From the NCBI RefSeq assembly GCF_050624435.1, contig NC_134539.1:41634001-41698000 (forward strand): a stretch of DNA of 64,000 nucleotides, written 5' to 3'. This DNA comes from Tenrec ecaudatus (Eukaryota; Chordata; Mammalia; Afrosoricida; Tenrecidae). Positions 48,780 through 60,612 of this stretch are shown here, piece by piece. A program made the translations under genes and the position numbers. The notes under the pieces were generated by a model. The model did no database searches, was not told the origin of the DNA, and saw only the letters and a list, made by a program, of their open reading frames with translations. Each line of letters opens with the position of its first letter. The first letter of the stretch is position 1.

Positions 48780-49095
48780 TACATTCCATCATTCATTCAT
48801 TATTAAAAATTGATGAGCACCCACGATCAGCAAACCGGGTATACTTGAGATGGTTACACACAGGAGCAAGTCAGGTATCCTACCCTTGAGGAGCTAACAA
48901 TCCAAGGAGCGAGGCTACACATGTAAGCAGTAATCATTAATCAGTGACAATACGTCTTTGAAAGGTTATGAATAAAGTAGCCAGAAAACACAGCAAAGAG
49001 ACTAATTCTTCCTAGGAGACAAATAGAGACAGGCAAGATGCAGGAAAAGTTTTACAGGTGAAGCAGTATTTAATGTATACCCTTGTGATAGGCAA
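48780..49095 (+). repeat. Ancient LINE/SINE-like repeat (uncertain class)
   Basis: 'cattccatcattcattcatt' followed by 'tgagcacccacgatcagcaa' resembles the 'tgagcacctactatgtgcca' start of many ancient mammalian repeats; the rest ('ggagctaacaatccaaggag') also fits. I cannot assign a family. Confidence 0.4.
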
Positions 49096-49274
49096 TGGCC
49101 AAGCCTACAAGGCTATAAGACAAAGTAAGAAATAAAATTAGCAACCATGGTGCAGTTAAAGGTAATATAAAGCATAGGGGGTTGTGTGCGTGAATGATGG
49201 TAGGCCATCCAGATCCCCCCCTTAAGGACCAGTGCACGCAAACACAGCTACCAGAAGTCTATCAGCTCACAGGT

Positions 49275-49311
<37 letters not shown>

Positions 49312-49720
49312 TGTGTGTAAGGGATGTTTTGAGGAATGTGTGGGGAGAGGAGTGTATGCTTTCAGGGGCTGCTGCATTTATGAGATTTAGACAAAAGGAA
49401 GCTACTGAAGAAGATAAGCTGGATTTTCAGTCAAATACCACGTGAGAGCTATTGGATTCTGCACTGGCTAACCTGTGAGTCAGAGAGCTATGCCATGACT
49501 CTTGTCCGGATCATAAAAGTTAGAGAGTACAGAGTTGCTCTGAATGGCACTTGGTTTTATCCCTGATGTTACAGTTCAGAAGGGAGTACATGCCCACTGG
49601 GAACTGTTTTTCATTAAAGGAAGTTTTATATCCAAAGTCTATACCCCCTCTATGGAGCCAGCTTAATTTATCTAAACAATCCATTCAGGAATTCCAGTCT
49701 AACTGCCTTACTTCAAATGG
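49096..49720. other. Unassigned, with (GT)n at 49273-49318
   Basis: About 0.6 kb. A GT array of about 22 units with GAGT interruptions. No gene. Confidence 0.45.
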
Positions 49721-49874
49721 TGTGTGTGTGTGTGTGTGTGTGTGGTGTGTCTGTGTGTGTATGTGTGTGAGTGTGTGTCTGTGTGTGTGTCTGTGTGTAT
49801 GTGGTGTGTGCATGTGTGTGGTGTGTGTGCGTGTGAGTGTGTGTCTGTGTGTGTCTGTGTGTGTGGTGTGTGTG

Positions 49875-49916
<42 letters not shown>

Positions 49917-49917
49917 T
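49721..49917. repeat. Variant (GT)n array, about 200 bp
   Basis: GT array interrupted regularly by CTGTGT, GAGTGT and GTGGTGTG units. It produces Cys/Val and His/Thr open frames in three frames, all spurious. Confidence 0.95.
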
Positions 49918-51105
49918 GTAGGGGTGGGGGGTCAATTCAGTAGAGCATCCTGAAATTCACAATTGCCCTAGGATGAAGTCAGGCTTTTGTGGCAGCTCCA
50001 TCTCCATTCAACTTCCTCCTGCCCAATTCTGGGAAATAAATTAAGCCCTGTCTGATCATTTTCTTAGGTCCTTCAATCTAGATGAGCCTTCAGTGTTCTG
50101 GGTTAACTGGGTGTTTCAAGAGAAAGAGCAAAGGTCAGGCAGGAATTAAGTATAAAAATATGAAAGAAACCAGTATATTTGGAGAATTTGAGACACTGGG
50201 GCACAGAAGTTACAGGGAGCCTCACAGCATGAAGCTTCACTCAGAGCTTTCTGGTCTAATTCTATAACTAGTTTGTGACTCCTACAGAACTCCGGGTCTG
50301 ACACAAACACAGTGGAGACAACTCGAACAAGACTTTTCATTGCATGTCAGGAGTTTGGACATTACCCCTCAATCAGTGGAATGAGAGGCAAGGACTAGGT
50401 TTCTTGGGAGTCAGATGATCAGATATGTGTATTTTAAGATCATCCAGCAGTAGGGTGCAAAAGGAATGAAGGAAGGAAGAGCAGACTATAGTGGGGAACA
50501 TGATCTGGAACGGGAGTTGCTGTACCTGGACTTTGACAGCAAACACCTTCAGAAAGCAGCCACGTTCAATTGGGACTGTCTGGGCTTTAACCATCTGGTG
50601 GCCGATTTATTCGCTTGACTACGCTATGATTTTCAGTGGCTTGGCTGCTGTAGGACCAGGTGTGCTTCAATAATGCAATGAATCAACCTGAAAAAGTAAG
50701 TAACCGTGCAAGGAAGAAACCTGTGAGAGAAGGAATCTCAACGATTTCCTCTTAAAATGAGCAATAAGAAAGTGGTAAGACTGAACTTTGTTAAAGGTCG
50801 AAAGCTGGAAGAGACCCAGGAAAGCAGTCCCACTGAGTCCCAGCCCGACAGGCATCACTCTATATTGCGATCGCTTTCCGTGATGTGATGTGACCTGAGA
50901 AGTCAATCAATTAGAAGAAAAGATTCCAGTATATAAACAGAGGCCCTGGCAAGACCCGCTTTTCCACTGTCTCTTGATCTTGCCCTCTTCAGTGCCTGAA
51001 CTCCAGTTCTTGGAATATGAGATTCCCACAGTCTCTAGTCTTCACCTCAATCACAGACTGGGGGCTTGGCAGCCCTGACAACTGTCAGCCTTGAAGTAAA
51101 TCAAT
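49918..51105. other. Unassigned, no gene seen
   Basis: About 1.2 kb. Frames of 60-79 codons on both strands overlap without domains or splice context. Confidence 0.4.
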
Positions 51106-51230
<125 letters not shown>

Positions 51231-51261
51231 CTTTTGTATGCATTTAACTGTTTTCCCCCTT

Positions 51262-51605
51262 ATTGTCAATGAATCAATTCTGACTCATAGCGCCCCTATA
51301 GGACAGTATAGAATTGCTCCTTACAGGAGTGCAAAGCCTTGCCTTTCTAGTTGCCTTCAGAGAACCTAAAACTCAGACAAACCTTTTGAATTCGTATTGC
51401 ATCTCAACTCACTGCCATTGAGTTGATTCCAACTAATAGCTACTTAATAGGATAGGATAGAACCACTCCCTGTGGGTTTCTGAAACTGCAACTCTTTATG
51501 GGAGTAGAAGGCCTTATCTCTGTCCTTCAGAGTGAGTAGTGATTTCAAACTGCTGACCTCTTGGTTAGAAACCCAGCTTGTAACCATTATACCACCAGGA
51601 GCCGT
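51262..51605 (-). repeat. Two adjacent AfroSINE-type SINEs, reverse
   Basis: First unit about 51262-51400 ('gaatcaattctgactcatag', 'ccctataggacagtatagaa'), truncated. Second unit about 51405-51605 is complete: 'tgattccaactaatagctac', 'aactgctgacctcttggtta', 'accattataccaccaggagc'. Confidence 0.65.
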
Positions 51606-52385
51606 CAGTAATTCTTTGGACAATATGCCTAATTTGAGAAGAAGGCACCAGACAATGTGCTTTTAATCATGGCTGGCTTAAAGCTTCAGGGATCCAAGTA
51701 TGTTGCCTGTGTCTGAAGCTTGCCCTGCCACTATTGCCAATATATATTTAAGTGAGTTTCATAAATTATATCTACATCTTGTCCTCTACACAGAAGGGAT
51801 TGTAATTGTAAGAGTACCTACCTTATGTTGCCATTATGAGGAGTCTGTATATATTTATATATATATATACATATAAAATACTAGTAAATATTTTCTATGT
51901 ACCAGTTATTCTTCTAAATGTATTCATACATATTCATGTAGAAGAATGACTGCCACAAGCAAATGTTTAATAATATAAGTATTATTAGCCCAGCAATTTT
52001 TTCAAGTATTTTTGTAGTAAAAGCCCTACTTTTTACTCATCAGATCTCTAGGCGTTCAGAAGAGGGTGGAGAGAAAGGAGTGTGCTTTTTGAAGTTGCTG
52101 ACTAAAATTGGAAAGGATGCAGGAGCTCCTTTCTACACCTAGTTCCATTCTTCCTCGTCTTTACCCAGTACAAATGGCAAGCAGGACAAGGAAAGCCCAG
52201 AGATACAAAACCAACAGGAGTGTCCAGCGTCATCTTAGCAAACCACTCACCTAAGGCTGGGCCCCTACTAGGACCTTCCTTATTGCTTTGTTCTAGCGCA
52301 CAGCTTGAATACCTCTAGTAACAGAAATATAATTCCCTTCCTATCAGCTTAGTGATAGGACAGAGACATAAAGGAGCAATTGTAT
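51606..52385. other. Unassigned, no gene seen
   Basis: About 0.8 kb. 51840-52010 is AT-rich with a MIR-like 'gtaccagttattcttctaaa' stretch. Confidence 0.4.
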
Positions 52386-52386
52386 A

Positions 52387-52740
52387 TGCTTATAGGAGAC
52401 AGTGGTAGATTCTCACCTTTAATGTGGGAGATCTGAGTCTGTTCCTGGCCAATGCACCACAGCAAAGGCATTATACAGCAGCAATTGGAGGCTTGCATGT
52501 TGCTATGATGCTTCAGTGGTTTCGGTGGAGCACTTTGACTATGAATACCTAGGAAGAAAGACCTGGCAATCTACTTCTGAAAAGCGAGTCAGGAAAACCC
52601 TGTTAGTCACAGTGGTTCATTCTTGTTATACAAGAGGTTTTTTGCTACAAGTTGGGGGCATTGAAGAACAGCATGGTTACACAATAGCATAATACCTGGT
52701 ATGATGAAAGTCGACTTGAAGATACTGTAGTAGTGAAGAG
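52387..52740 (+). repeat. Afrotherian SINE/RTE-type repeat
   Basis: 'agacagtggtagattctcac' (head), 'catgttgctatgatgcttca', 'gaaagacctggcaatctact' and 'caggaaaaccctgttagtca' parallel the 5' segment of the RTE at 8.45-8.62 kb and general AfroSINE bodies. It could be a SINE with an RTE-like body. Class uncertain. Confidence 0.5.
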
Positions 52741-52794
52741 GAAAAGATGTCTAATTCACCTTGGGACAAGTAAGAAAACTTGCACTAAGAAATC

Positions 52795-52910
52795 ATATAT
52801 ACTCGAGTATAAGTTGACCCGAATATAGGTCAAGGCACCTAATTTTACCACCTAAACTGCATAAAAAGTGTACTGAAACACTCGACTTATACAAGAGTAT
52901 CTACGGTAAT
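52795..52910. mobile_element. Short DNA transposon with terminal inverted repeats
   Basis: Left end 'tatatactcgagtataagt' and right end (complement) 'tagatactcttgtataagtc' match at about 18 of 22 positions. The total is about 115 bp with 'gacccgaatataggtcaagg' next to the left repeat. It is non-coding and MITE-like. The pattern of paired 'ctcgagtataag' ends is one I have seen in several mammals, but I cannot name the family. Confidence 0.6.
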
Positions 52911-52924
52911 GCTACCTGTTATGA

Positions 52925-53040
52925 GTCCTACAGATTTCTAAGGATAGCACAAATAATTAAGCGCTCAATTTACTAGCTGAAAGGTTGGACGTCTAAACCC
53001 ACTCAGAGTTGCCTCGGGAGAGAGGCCTAGCTATCTTCTT
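52925..53040 (+). repeat. AfroSINE-type SINE fragment
   Basis: 'agcacaaataattaagcgct', then 'ctagctgaaaggttggacgt' and 'aacccactcagagttgcctc', in the order of head, B-box and body. Truncated at the 3' end. Confidence 0.55.
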
Positions 53041-53064
53041 CCCAAAGGTCCAAAAAACCAACCC

Positions 53065-53180
53065 AAATGCATTGCCATAGAGTCAATTCTGACGCAAACT
53101 GGCCTACAGGACAGGTTCCAATGGCCTCCGTGGGCTCCCAAGACTAACTCTACAGGAGTAGAAAGCCTCCTTAGCCTTGA
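53065..53180 (-). repeat. AfroSINE-type SINE fragment, reverse
   Basis: 'gccatagagtcaattctgac' to 'acaggagtagaaagcctcct' in reverse order. The head-to-tail pair with the previous SINE is a convergent arrangement. Confidence 0.55.
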
Positions 53181-54475
53181 CTCTCCAATGGAGTATCCTC
53201 CTTTGCACAATAATAGGTCACCATGAGGCAGATTGACTCAGTGGTAGTAACAGTTGCTGCATGAATCTTCCAAGATGAAGCTTTGCTTGCCAGGCAGAGA
53301 GGCTGAAGGAGGGCATGTAATGCCCAAGGAACAGCAAACAAAAGCCCAGACACTGGGAAGTGTCCAGCTCATTTTAGAAAAGCCTCAAGTCAGAACACAG
53401 CTTGAGCAGCGACAGGGATGGAGCAGCGAGCAACAGCTGTGGAAGGCAGAACTTAAAAGGAAACGGGTGATCCGGCAAAGCAATACTGGTCATCATGCTT
53501 ATCATGAAGTCAGGGGAAGAGTTGGAAGATTTAAGTAGAGGTAAAATACAATCACATTGATTTTGGAAAATGGTTGTCTTGTAGTTATGGCTAAAATACA
53601 GCCAGGACTACTGCAGAGCCTCCTGGCTATAGGTCAGCAAGGGGAGCCTGCTGAGGCACAAAACAAACAACTGAAAACAATAGTGATCATGCAAATATGA
53701 TCCTCATTTTTCAAATGCAAAACCCAAAACCTAGTGTAATTAAATGCTTCCCTCAGGATTGTGTGTATAATCAAGAGATGTTTTAATTATTCAGGGATTT
53801 TTCTGCTTTTTTATCTTTTGATTATGCTTGCTTCCTCCAAGGGCATTGTTTTGTAGACAGATGTTCTATAAAACTTCCGAAGACATGCCTCGCCTTTCAG
53901 GCCCAAACAAAGAAGTGAAAGGGTGAAACTAAAAAAAAACAATGTTGCTTTTTTCTTTTTTGTTTTTAGTGTGAACATCTAGAAAAGTGAAGTGTACATT
54001 GTCTGAAAGGAATTGCTCTATCAATCTCTACAAATGTTTCTGCTCCAGTGAAAAATCAGTGTACATTACTCAACATATGTGCCCATCAATCTCTACTAGC
54101 TTGAGCTAAGGGTGGGTCTGGTAAAATTTCCCTATAGAGTAACAAGCACGAAAATGACACTTCCTGAAACTGAGCATTTAAATTCACAAAGGTAAATTTA
54201 AAACACAAGCTGAGAATTTTAAAACACAAAACAAGGAAACATGATCAAAATGTAATATATTTTGAAAATGAAACTCATTAATAGTGTTTGATAGATTTCT
54301 ACTCCTTGAAGTTATTAAGCTTTCAAATAGAACTTTTTAAAGCCTTAAATTTTAAGCTTTAAAATAGATTGTTTTGGCTGCTGTAATTGGATTGGGTGTT
54401 CATAATAAAAAACAGACAATTAAAGAAAACAAAAAAGGAAAACATTCAAAATTATTTATAAAGGCAAAACTCAGA
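53181..54475. other. Unassigned, no gene seen
   Basis: About 1.3 kb. The 94-codon plus frame at 53254-53538 has no domain. 54.2-54.5 kb is very AT-rich. Confidence 0.4.
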
Positions 54476-54479
54476 AATA

Positions 54480-55020
54480 ACTCTAGTAAATATTTCACAG
54501 TGCTTCCCATACACAGTCATAAATGATATTATATATTTATCATCTTATTTCTATTCAGTTAAATTATACAATGAGTATTTTCTATCATATTCAACATGTT
54601 CTGAAAACAGTATTATGATTGATGTATAATTTGGAATCTACTCCATAAATTATGTAACCGTAAACTTAGAACTGGGCATTTTGGTTGCTTTCCATTTTCT
54701 CTGTTTTGATAACTCTGCAATATTCACCCTTGAACACAAATCTTTTCCCACACCCCCACATCTTGGGTGACTTCCTAAAGGGAGAGTCTGAAGACTGGAA
54801 TTGTTGGATTCAAGTTGAAGCATGGAGCGATGAAACTCGGCTTTGCTCAGGAATCGAGACCAAACCACACCCACCCCTTTTTCGCCAACAGAATCGCCAA
54901 CCGAACAGCCCAAACCCAGACAGCACTCATTTCTGCCCCAAACTCCCAAACAGTCCTGTCCGTCGACCTTAGTAACGTTTTTTCACTTGAACTCTGCTCA
55001 TTGTCTGAGGGTCTCTTGCA
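54480..55020 (+). repeat. L1 3' UTR fragment (old L1M type, probable)
   Basis: 'ggcattttggttgctttcca', 'gataactctgcaatattcac' and 'gaattgttggattcaagttg' fit the order of old L1 3' UTRs. It is strongly diverged; boundaries are approximate. The overlapping open frames here are not supported. Confidence 0.5.
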
Positions 55021-55400
55021 TCAAATCCCCTCTTAAACCTATTTTTCAAAGTTTCATTGCTTTGGGTGCATGTTTTACAAATTTGTACTCGGATTGTATT
55101 TCTTGATAGGCAAAACATTATATAATGAACTGCTTTTTGAATTATGGAAGGCAAACTCTTTTTTTGCATTACAGGTACTTTGGATCACTTAGTAATGACC
55201 ACAAAGTGGATCCACACCCCCACTCCCCAATTAAAAGCTACTGGTGCTTTTGGATCTGGGCTGTAGATCACGTGAACAGTGGGAACTTATTAAGGACACC
55301 AAGGTTACGATCAACGCCAGCATGGCAGAGTATCACATTATGCCCACGCTTTACTCTCTGTTTGTTAAATTGCTATAGCTATCCACAATTTGTCTAGGCT
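55021..55400. other. Unassigned; may hold the 3' UTR of the candidate minus-strand exon
   Basis: About 0.4 kb without recognised repeats. A minus-strand AATAAA is encoded at 55403-55408, so any transcript of the candidate exon might end just left of it. Confidence 0.35.
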
Positions 55401-55402
55401 AT

Positions 55403-55408
55403 TTTATT
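55403..55408 (-). terminator. Possible poly(A) signal for the candidate exon
   Basis: AATAAA on the minus strand, 225 bases downstream of the TAG. Fits a short 3' UTR, but AATAAA is common in AT-rich DNA. Confidence 0.3.
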
Positions 55409-55632
55409 GTCTATTTTGAAACAAATATCTACTGACATTGGAATGTAATAAAACGAATACTTCTAGAAGTATATGCCTGCCATTTTTTTACACAAATTGT
55501 ATGAAAAACAATGTTCAATTATTTAAGTACTAAAATCACTATTTCTAGACTAATTTGTTTTATAGTTTCTTTTTTTGTTTCCTGTCATGGCTTTCTGGAT
55601 TTGTTTTGGGTTATGTTTTAAAATAGTTATAT

Positions 55633-55898
55633 CTAGCATAAATCAGTCTCTAATGAGACCATAAATGAAAAAGTTAGCAGTTCAGGAAAGGCCTGCCAAT
55701 CTACTTCTATAAGTTTACAGACATTATAAGCCCCATGAAATACAGCTTCACTCTGAAAACTGTAAATCACTGCTTTGGCGTACTGTGTACATATTTTTTG
55801 TTCAAAGGCTTCAGGATCTCTTCTCTCACTAATTTTACGGACTGAACTTTCTGCTAGTTCTAAGGACTTTGCAAGTTCCGTGGCTTTTAGACATTGAC
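55633..55898 (-). CDS. Candidate 3'-terminal coding exon, family unknown
   Basis: On the minus strand, a pyrimidine-rich tract ('tccttttctttcatttt') ends in AG at 55899-55900, followed by an open frame of 87 residues to TAG at 55633-55635. The exon would start with two bases completing a split codon. The predicted peptide begins 'QCLKATELAKSLELAESSVR', is amphipathic and helix-rich, has a balanced composition (Lys, Glu, Ala, Leu) unlike the low-complexity frames around it, and ends near a minus-strand AATAAA at 55403-55408 (225 bases after the stop). The surrounding 54-58.7 kb is repeat-poor. Upstream exons would lie at coordinates above 55.9 kb, and I cannot identify any. I recognise no family. 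Alternatives are a chance frame or an exon relic. Confidence 0.45.
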
Positions 55899-55949
55899 CT
55901 AAAATGAAAGAAAAGGAGGTGTATGTGGTAAAGACTGTTCCACTCCTCA

Positions 55950-56500
55950 CGGAGGCTGGCTCTCCTCAGGCACATTAGAGCGTGGAAACACAAATCTCAT
56001 GTTTTTGCCATGTTAACGAAAAATATCATTCCATGCCATTCATGAGCCTTGCTTATTTTGAAATATCCATTCCTTTTGTTAGTATAATTGAAACTATTTT
56101 TTCACAATCCGGACCCTAAATTAGTTATGCTAATAGAGCTTTCTCTTAATTCATATCCTTGGGTTTCATCACAATACATCCTACATTAACTTGACAACAA
56201 ATTGTGGCTAATCTTACTTTCTGGAGAAGGCGAATGGGCACATGCATGCTTGGGGAGCAAATTAGATACTTAACAAACACCTTTTCAGAGTTTCGACCTT
56301 TAGTTCTATTGATGAACCTATTTTACCAATATTTTTTAAAGTTTATTGTATAAATATTCTTTATTTTATGTAGCTATTTCCTTCTACTTATTCTTATAAT
56401 TAAAAATGTTTTTAAAGTCCCTGAAAAGCATTTTTATTGTATCACAGTATTGTTCATAGCATAAAAGCAGAAATATCATATGGGGGAATTTCAAAAGGTT
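55950..56500. other. Unassigned, possible intron
   Basis: About 0.55 kb, AT-rich, upstream (on the minus strand) of the candidate exon. Nothing recognised. Confidence 0.35.
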
Positions 56501-56504
56501 TGTG

Positions 56505-56830
56505 GGAAAAAATCCACGATCTTTTTCACAACATTTTGATTGGCATATAATTCACATACGATACAATTAAGAGTTCAATTAAAACAAGAAGAATTGCCCA
56601 ATTGTCACCACAGTTTCACAATGTGCTCTTCACTCTCCTTCTCCTCGTTCTCAGCTCTGCATGTCCCCGCAACCTGCTCCGCCACACCTCCTGGGAACAT
56701 TAATCCCGTGACTGTTGCTATAGGCTTACTTTTCCTGGAAAAAACCCTGATCTCTCATTCATGTTCTTTTTGTTAACTATTGTTTTAGATCATTTGTTTA
56801 GGAGATACAAGTCACTCTGAAATTAAGATG
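56505..56830 (+). repeat. L1 3'-region fragment (probable)
   Basis: 'ttgattggcatataattcac', 'atacaattaagagttcaatt', 'caattgtcaccacagtttca' resemble an old L1 3' part. Diverged. Confidence 0.4.
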
Positions 56831-58695
56831 ATTTTCTTTAAGGAGATTTCAATGGTATTTTTTGGATTGTGTCCACATGATCATAATGCTCACCTGTGCA
56901 TATTTACTAAGTGTAGTGAATAATTTCACAAAGAGGTGGTATAAAATATGTGGAACAATTTACTACAGACTAGTAAGTTAGCATAAGAAAGCCCATACTT
57001 CCCTTGCTTCCTGGGTTCTCCATCTCTCTCTGGGATTGTGAATTAGAAAAGAGACTTTGATTCTCTAGGAAGGTGCTGTGGGTTTGAGGGAAAGACAGCT
57101 ACCAGCCATATGCAAGTGGGTGCCTACCTTGTTTGTTGGGTCATTTGCCAGTGGATGGAAGTCACAGTCACACCCTTGCATTGTTGGTAAATTGTCAAAA
57201 TCATGCAGGCCTGCTGGTATGTGAACAAGGATTGGAGGGAGCAGGCTGTGCTGAGTTCAAGGAGCAAAGAGGGACATTGCAAAGTAGAGTAAAATGCCAA
57301 CGGCCCGTGTCGGGAATGTGCTTAGTGGGTTCAGAGCAACAAGGAGATAGAAGAACAAAGAAGTCAGAATGAAGTGAAGCAGAGAAAGAATGTAATAGGG
57401 GGCTCAGAGACAATGAGGTGAAAGTTAGTAAAAAACATTCTCACATTTACAAAATATCATGTCTAATTTCTGGAAAGAACCTGGAAATACACTTTTGTCT
57501 CAGGGAAAGGGAGTCCCTCAGGGCAATGACTACCAGCAAGTGAGCCAATCCGGTTGGGATGAAAAGCCCAGGGCACAGCTTGGGGCTGAGCAGGTGACAT
57601 TGGGATATCCCCGACCTTCTCAAGAGTTCAGAAACAATTTTCATAATATGTATGTATATTTCAAAATATCCTTCTGAAAGTGTCATTCTGAAACTATCTT
57701 AGTAAATGTCAGCAGGTGATCTCATCGCCGGGAACCCAAGCATGAGGAATGAAGATGCACTGTATCACTCCTGTACTTTCTTTCCTTGTTTTTCTTTCAA
57801 AGAGAGTGCTGAGAAGTTTGCAATTGTTTGCTGTAGAGAAAATGAGTCATTTTGAATTTTTTCTTCTGTCCTTAGGAATGATCCATGTTATTTGACAACT
57901 TGACTTTTTCCCACTCGTATTGCATTTGCATTTTAATATAGTGTCAGTAGATATGACTGGCTTCTTTGAACACTTTATTCCTTTCTTTTATGAAGTAGTT
58001 ATTCTGATCAGAGGATTAAATAACAGTTCAAAATGGAGTCTCTGATGGAAATCAGGCCGAGCGATTGAAATAAATTTAAAAGGAAATTCTACCTCAAGAT
58101 GTATGTGTAACAGAATGAAGTGATGTATACTTCTGCTGCTTCAGAGAAGATGGATAACCCTGAATGCTGCCTAAACAATATACGAAACTTCCAAACCTTG
58201 ACATTTCAAAATAGAGGGCTTACTCAAGGGTAAATGAAACCCGAACAGTGAAGACTTACTATATTCTCTAAACCACAGGTGCCTTAATAGGGATTGTATA
58301 CTTATATGCTAATTCAAAAAATATTACTCTACAGGTAATCCATGTAGGTGAGACCCACGTAAACTAGAGTATGTATTAGGGATCAGGAAAAACCCAGTCT
58401 AATGTGGACAGATGGTGAGTGAACCAACAAGAGTAGATTCGTGGTGAAAAAAGCAAGCACCCAGGATGGCAGGATCAATTGTAGGAAGAGAGAAATGACT
58501 GATAAACTAGGAACGAGTCTTAAAATAGATGCTTTTGGGATTCCCTGAACATTAGGATTTGCATGGAGGTCAAATCTGGGATTTGAAAGAGGTCAAGAGA
58601 GCCCATTTCCATTATGAACTCTACCATGAACAGTTTATAACTTGAAATATGAGAAACATTTGTGAATTGAAGAGACAAGACCGGCAACACTATTA
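56831..58695. other. Unassigned, repeat-poor, no gene seen
   Basis: About 1.9 kb. Frames of 70-79 codons at 57133-57686 lack recognisable domains. The low repeat content makes this one of the few stretches that may be old unique sequence; conserved elements cannot be judged without comparison. Confidence 0.4.
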
Positions 58696-58699
58696 TAGG

Positions 58700-59215
58700 A
58701 GTGTGTTAGCCTGGGTAGACTAGAGATACAAATCCACAGAAACTCAAATGTACAAGAGAGAGTTTTATACAAAGGGAAAGTGCATATCAAGAAAACATCC
58801 CATCCCAGTGCTGCCCAAGCCCACAGTCCAACATTAGCCCATGTGTCCAACACCGATCTACAAAGTCCTCCTCCATCTCACAAAGCACACACTATGATGC
58901 CGACTGCAGGAGGAAAGCCGAATCACTGAACGTGTAAGCATCTCAGTGTTGGCAGGGGTCTCCACATGGCTGCTCCAGCACTCAGAGCTGCATCGGGGTA
59001 GGTCCATGTGGCTTATCCTCGGGGATGTCTTGCATGAAGTGAGCCTTGCCAGCTGAAGCAGGGAAGTGGCTAAGGCAGCTGCACCCTGGTCCCACCATCA
59101 GAGAGCAAGAGAACCAAGAACTAGAAAGGCAAGGCTCACTGAGCCATTTATCTCTCTGTCCTTCAATTAACCCCACATGTGTTGATCAGCCAGGTTGGCA
59201 CAATAAACCTTAACT
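58700..59215 (+). repeat. F1-family interspersed repeat, subtype A, best copy
   Basis: About 515 bp from 'gtgttagcctgggtagacta' to 'ggttggcacaataaacctt'. It is the most complete F1 copy and matches 293-800 (+) and 7035-7567 (-). Frames in it are not genes. Confidence 0.8.
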
Positions 59216-59423
59216 ATCTCAGAAAGTAAAGCATGTTTGATAGAAAAAGAAGGTCCGTAGTGTCCATGGGTACCCTTCATCTAGGGATGCCTTGGGAATA
59301 AATGATCCTGAGTTTCCTGAACTCAAGAGAGGTGATGCTGGCCACGTTGGAATTCTTGCCTCACACCCTCCCTGTGTATGGACTTTTCCTCCTTCTCCCA
59401 ATAATTTCTTAGAGCAAAGGTCA

Positions 59424-59440
59424 TCTAAGCCACTGATTTT
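59424..59440. repeat. Target-site duplication, left copy
   Basis: 'tctaagccactgatttt' matches 'tctaagccagtgacttt' at 60613-60629 at 15 of 17 positions. It flanks the HMGN1 retrocopy on its A-rich side. Confidence 0.85.
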
Positions 59441-60612
59441 CTTTTGATTTTTCTCTTTTGTAAGTGGCGTTTTATTGGTTGTTTTGAGATCAGCACAGAG
59501 ACATTATGAACAACGTGTACACAATCCTTCATGCGTGTACCAAAATCCTAAAATGGCATGTAGATAAAATTTGTTTCTAAATTCCAGTGACTTTCCAGCT
59601 TTAAATTTAGAGGCAAATTAAAAGAAAAGAGATTATCAAGTACCATTATCTTCAAATGCTGGTAAACTTACAACTTAAGTCCCACTAATTCACAATTCAA
59701 TGCCACACACTACACACTCAAATGTTCAATCCTTCACAGCACGTAACAAAGTGATCAGGAACACTGGACTACCACGACCAAAGCTGTTACAGAATGCACA
59801 GTTCTGACCAGAGCCATGATGGCAGAATGGTTTCAGACACAGTTCTATTAAGAGAACAAATGTGGAAACAAAGTTTTAAATGTTCAAGTCATACAAATGC
59901 ATGACAGTGACTACAAATTGCCACTAAGTATGTTTTGTATTAGGGACACAAAAGCTTCCCCCCATCCCATGGAATGTTGTGTTGACACCCAAGACAGTCA
60001 AATCTCCTCACAATTTAACATCCCACTATTTTCTACTTGTACTAAAAAATAAACAACCATTAAATGATTTCACATCTTAAAAAAATAATTTACACTAAAA
60101 ATTGGGATGAATTGGGATTTCCTTCTTCTTAAAAATGTTTCTAGAGCTACTAAAACTCTTCCATCTACAAAATAGTTGATAAAAAGATTTCTCTGGGTTG
60201 TGCAAGAAGGGAGACAACAGGGCCCACTGATGAGACATGACAAACATGAATCAGACTGGACTTCTTTTCCTCCTGCTTCATCAGAGGCTGGACCCTCCTC
60301 GTTTTTCATTTCTCCATTTTCAGCAGGTGAATCTTCTTTAGCTACTTCAGCCTGTTTTCCCTTTGGTCCTCTCTTCCCTTTTGCTTGCACTGTTTTGTCC
60401 CAAGATTGATCCTTTCGGGCTGCCTTTTTGGGCTTTGTCTCCCCTTTTGCAGGCGCAGGTTTCTCTGACAATCTCGCCGATCTCTTCACCTCACCTTCCT
60501 CTTGGGCATCTGGACTGTGGGGAGGGTGCTCGCAGGACACCTCAGGACCGCAAGGCACCGAGAGCCTTCTCGAAGCTGGATTGCCTGGCGCTGCCGCTCT
60601 GCCCACCGCCGC
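59441..60612 (-). pseudogene. HMGN1: HMGN1 processed pseudogene
   Basis: Intronless minus-strand copy of HMGN1, a nucleosome-binding nuclear protein. The frame at about 60250-60497 encodes 'KRSARLSEKPAPAKGETKPK' (nucleosome-binding part), then 'GKQAEVAKEDSPAENGE' and the acidic end 'ASDEAGGKEVQSD'. Breaks: the original ATG at 60507-60509 starts M-P-K-R-K-V-R and hits TGA, because part of the N-terminal coding sequence is deleted and the frame changed. The normal stop after the final SD is lost, so the frame runs into the 3' UTR, which continues to about 59470 with AATAAA (complement of 'ttttatt' at 59471-59477) and a decayed A-tail. It has no introns, and it has a target-site duplication (59424-59440 and 60613-60629), so it is an LINE-mediated retrocopy. 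The 223-codon frame that spans it is not a gene. Confidence 0.93.

Noticed and set aside
49551..49943. 130-codon Cys/Val-rich frame
   Set aside because: Translation of a GT array; no domain or splice context.
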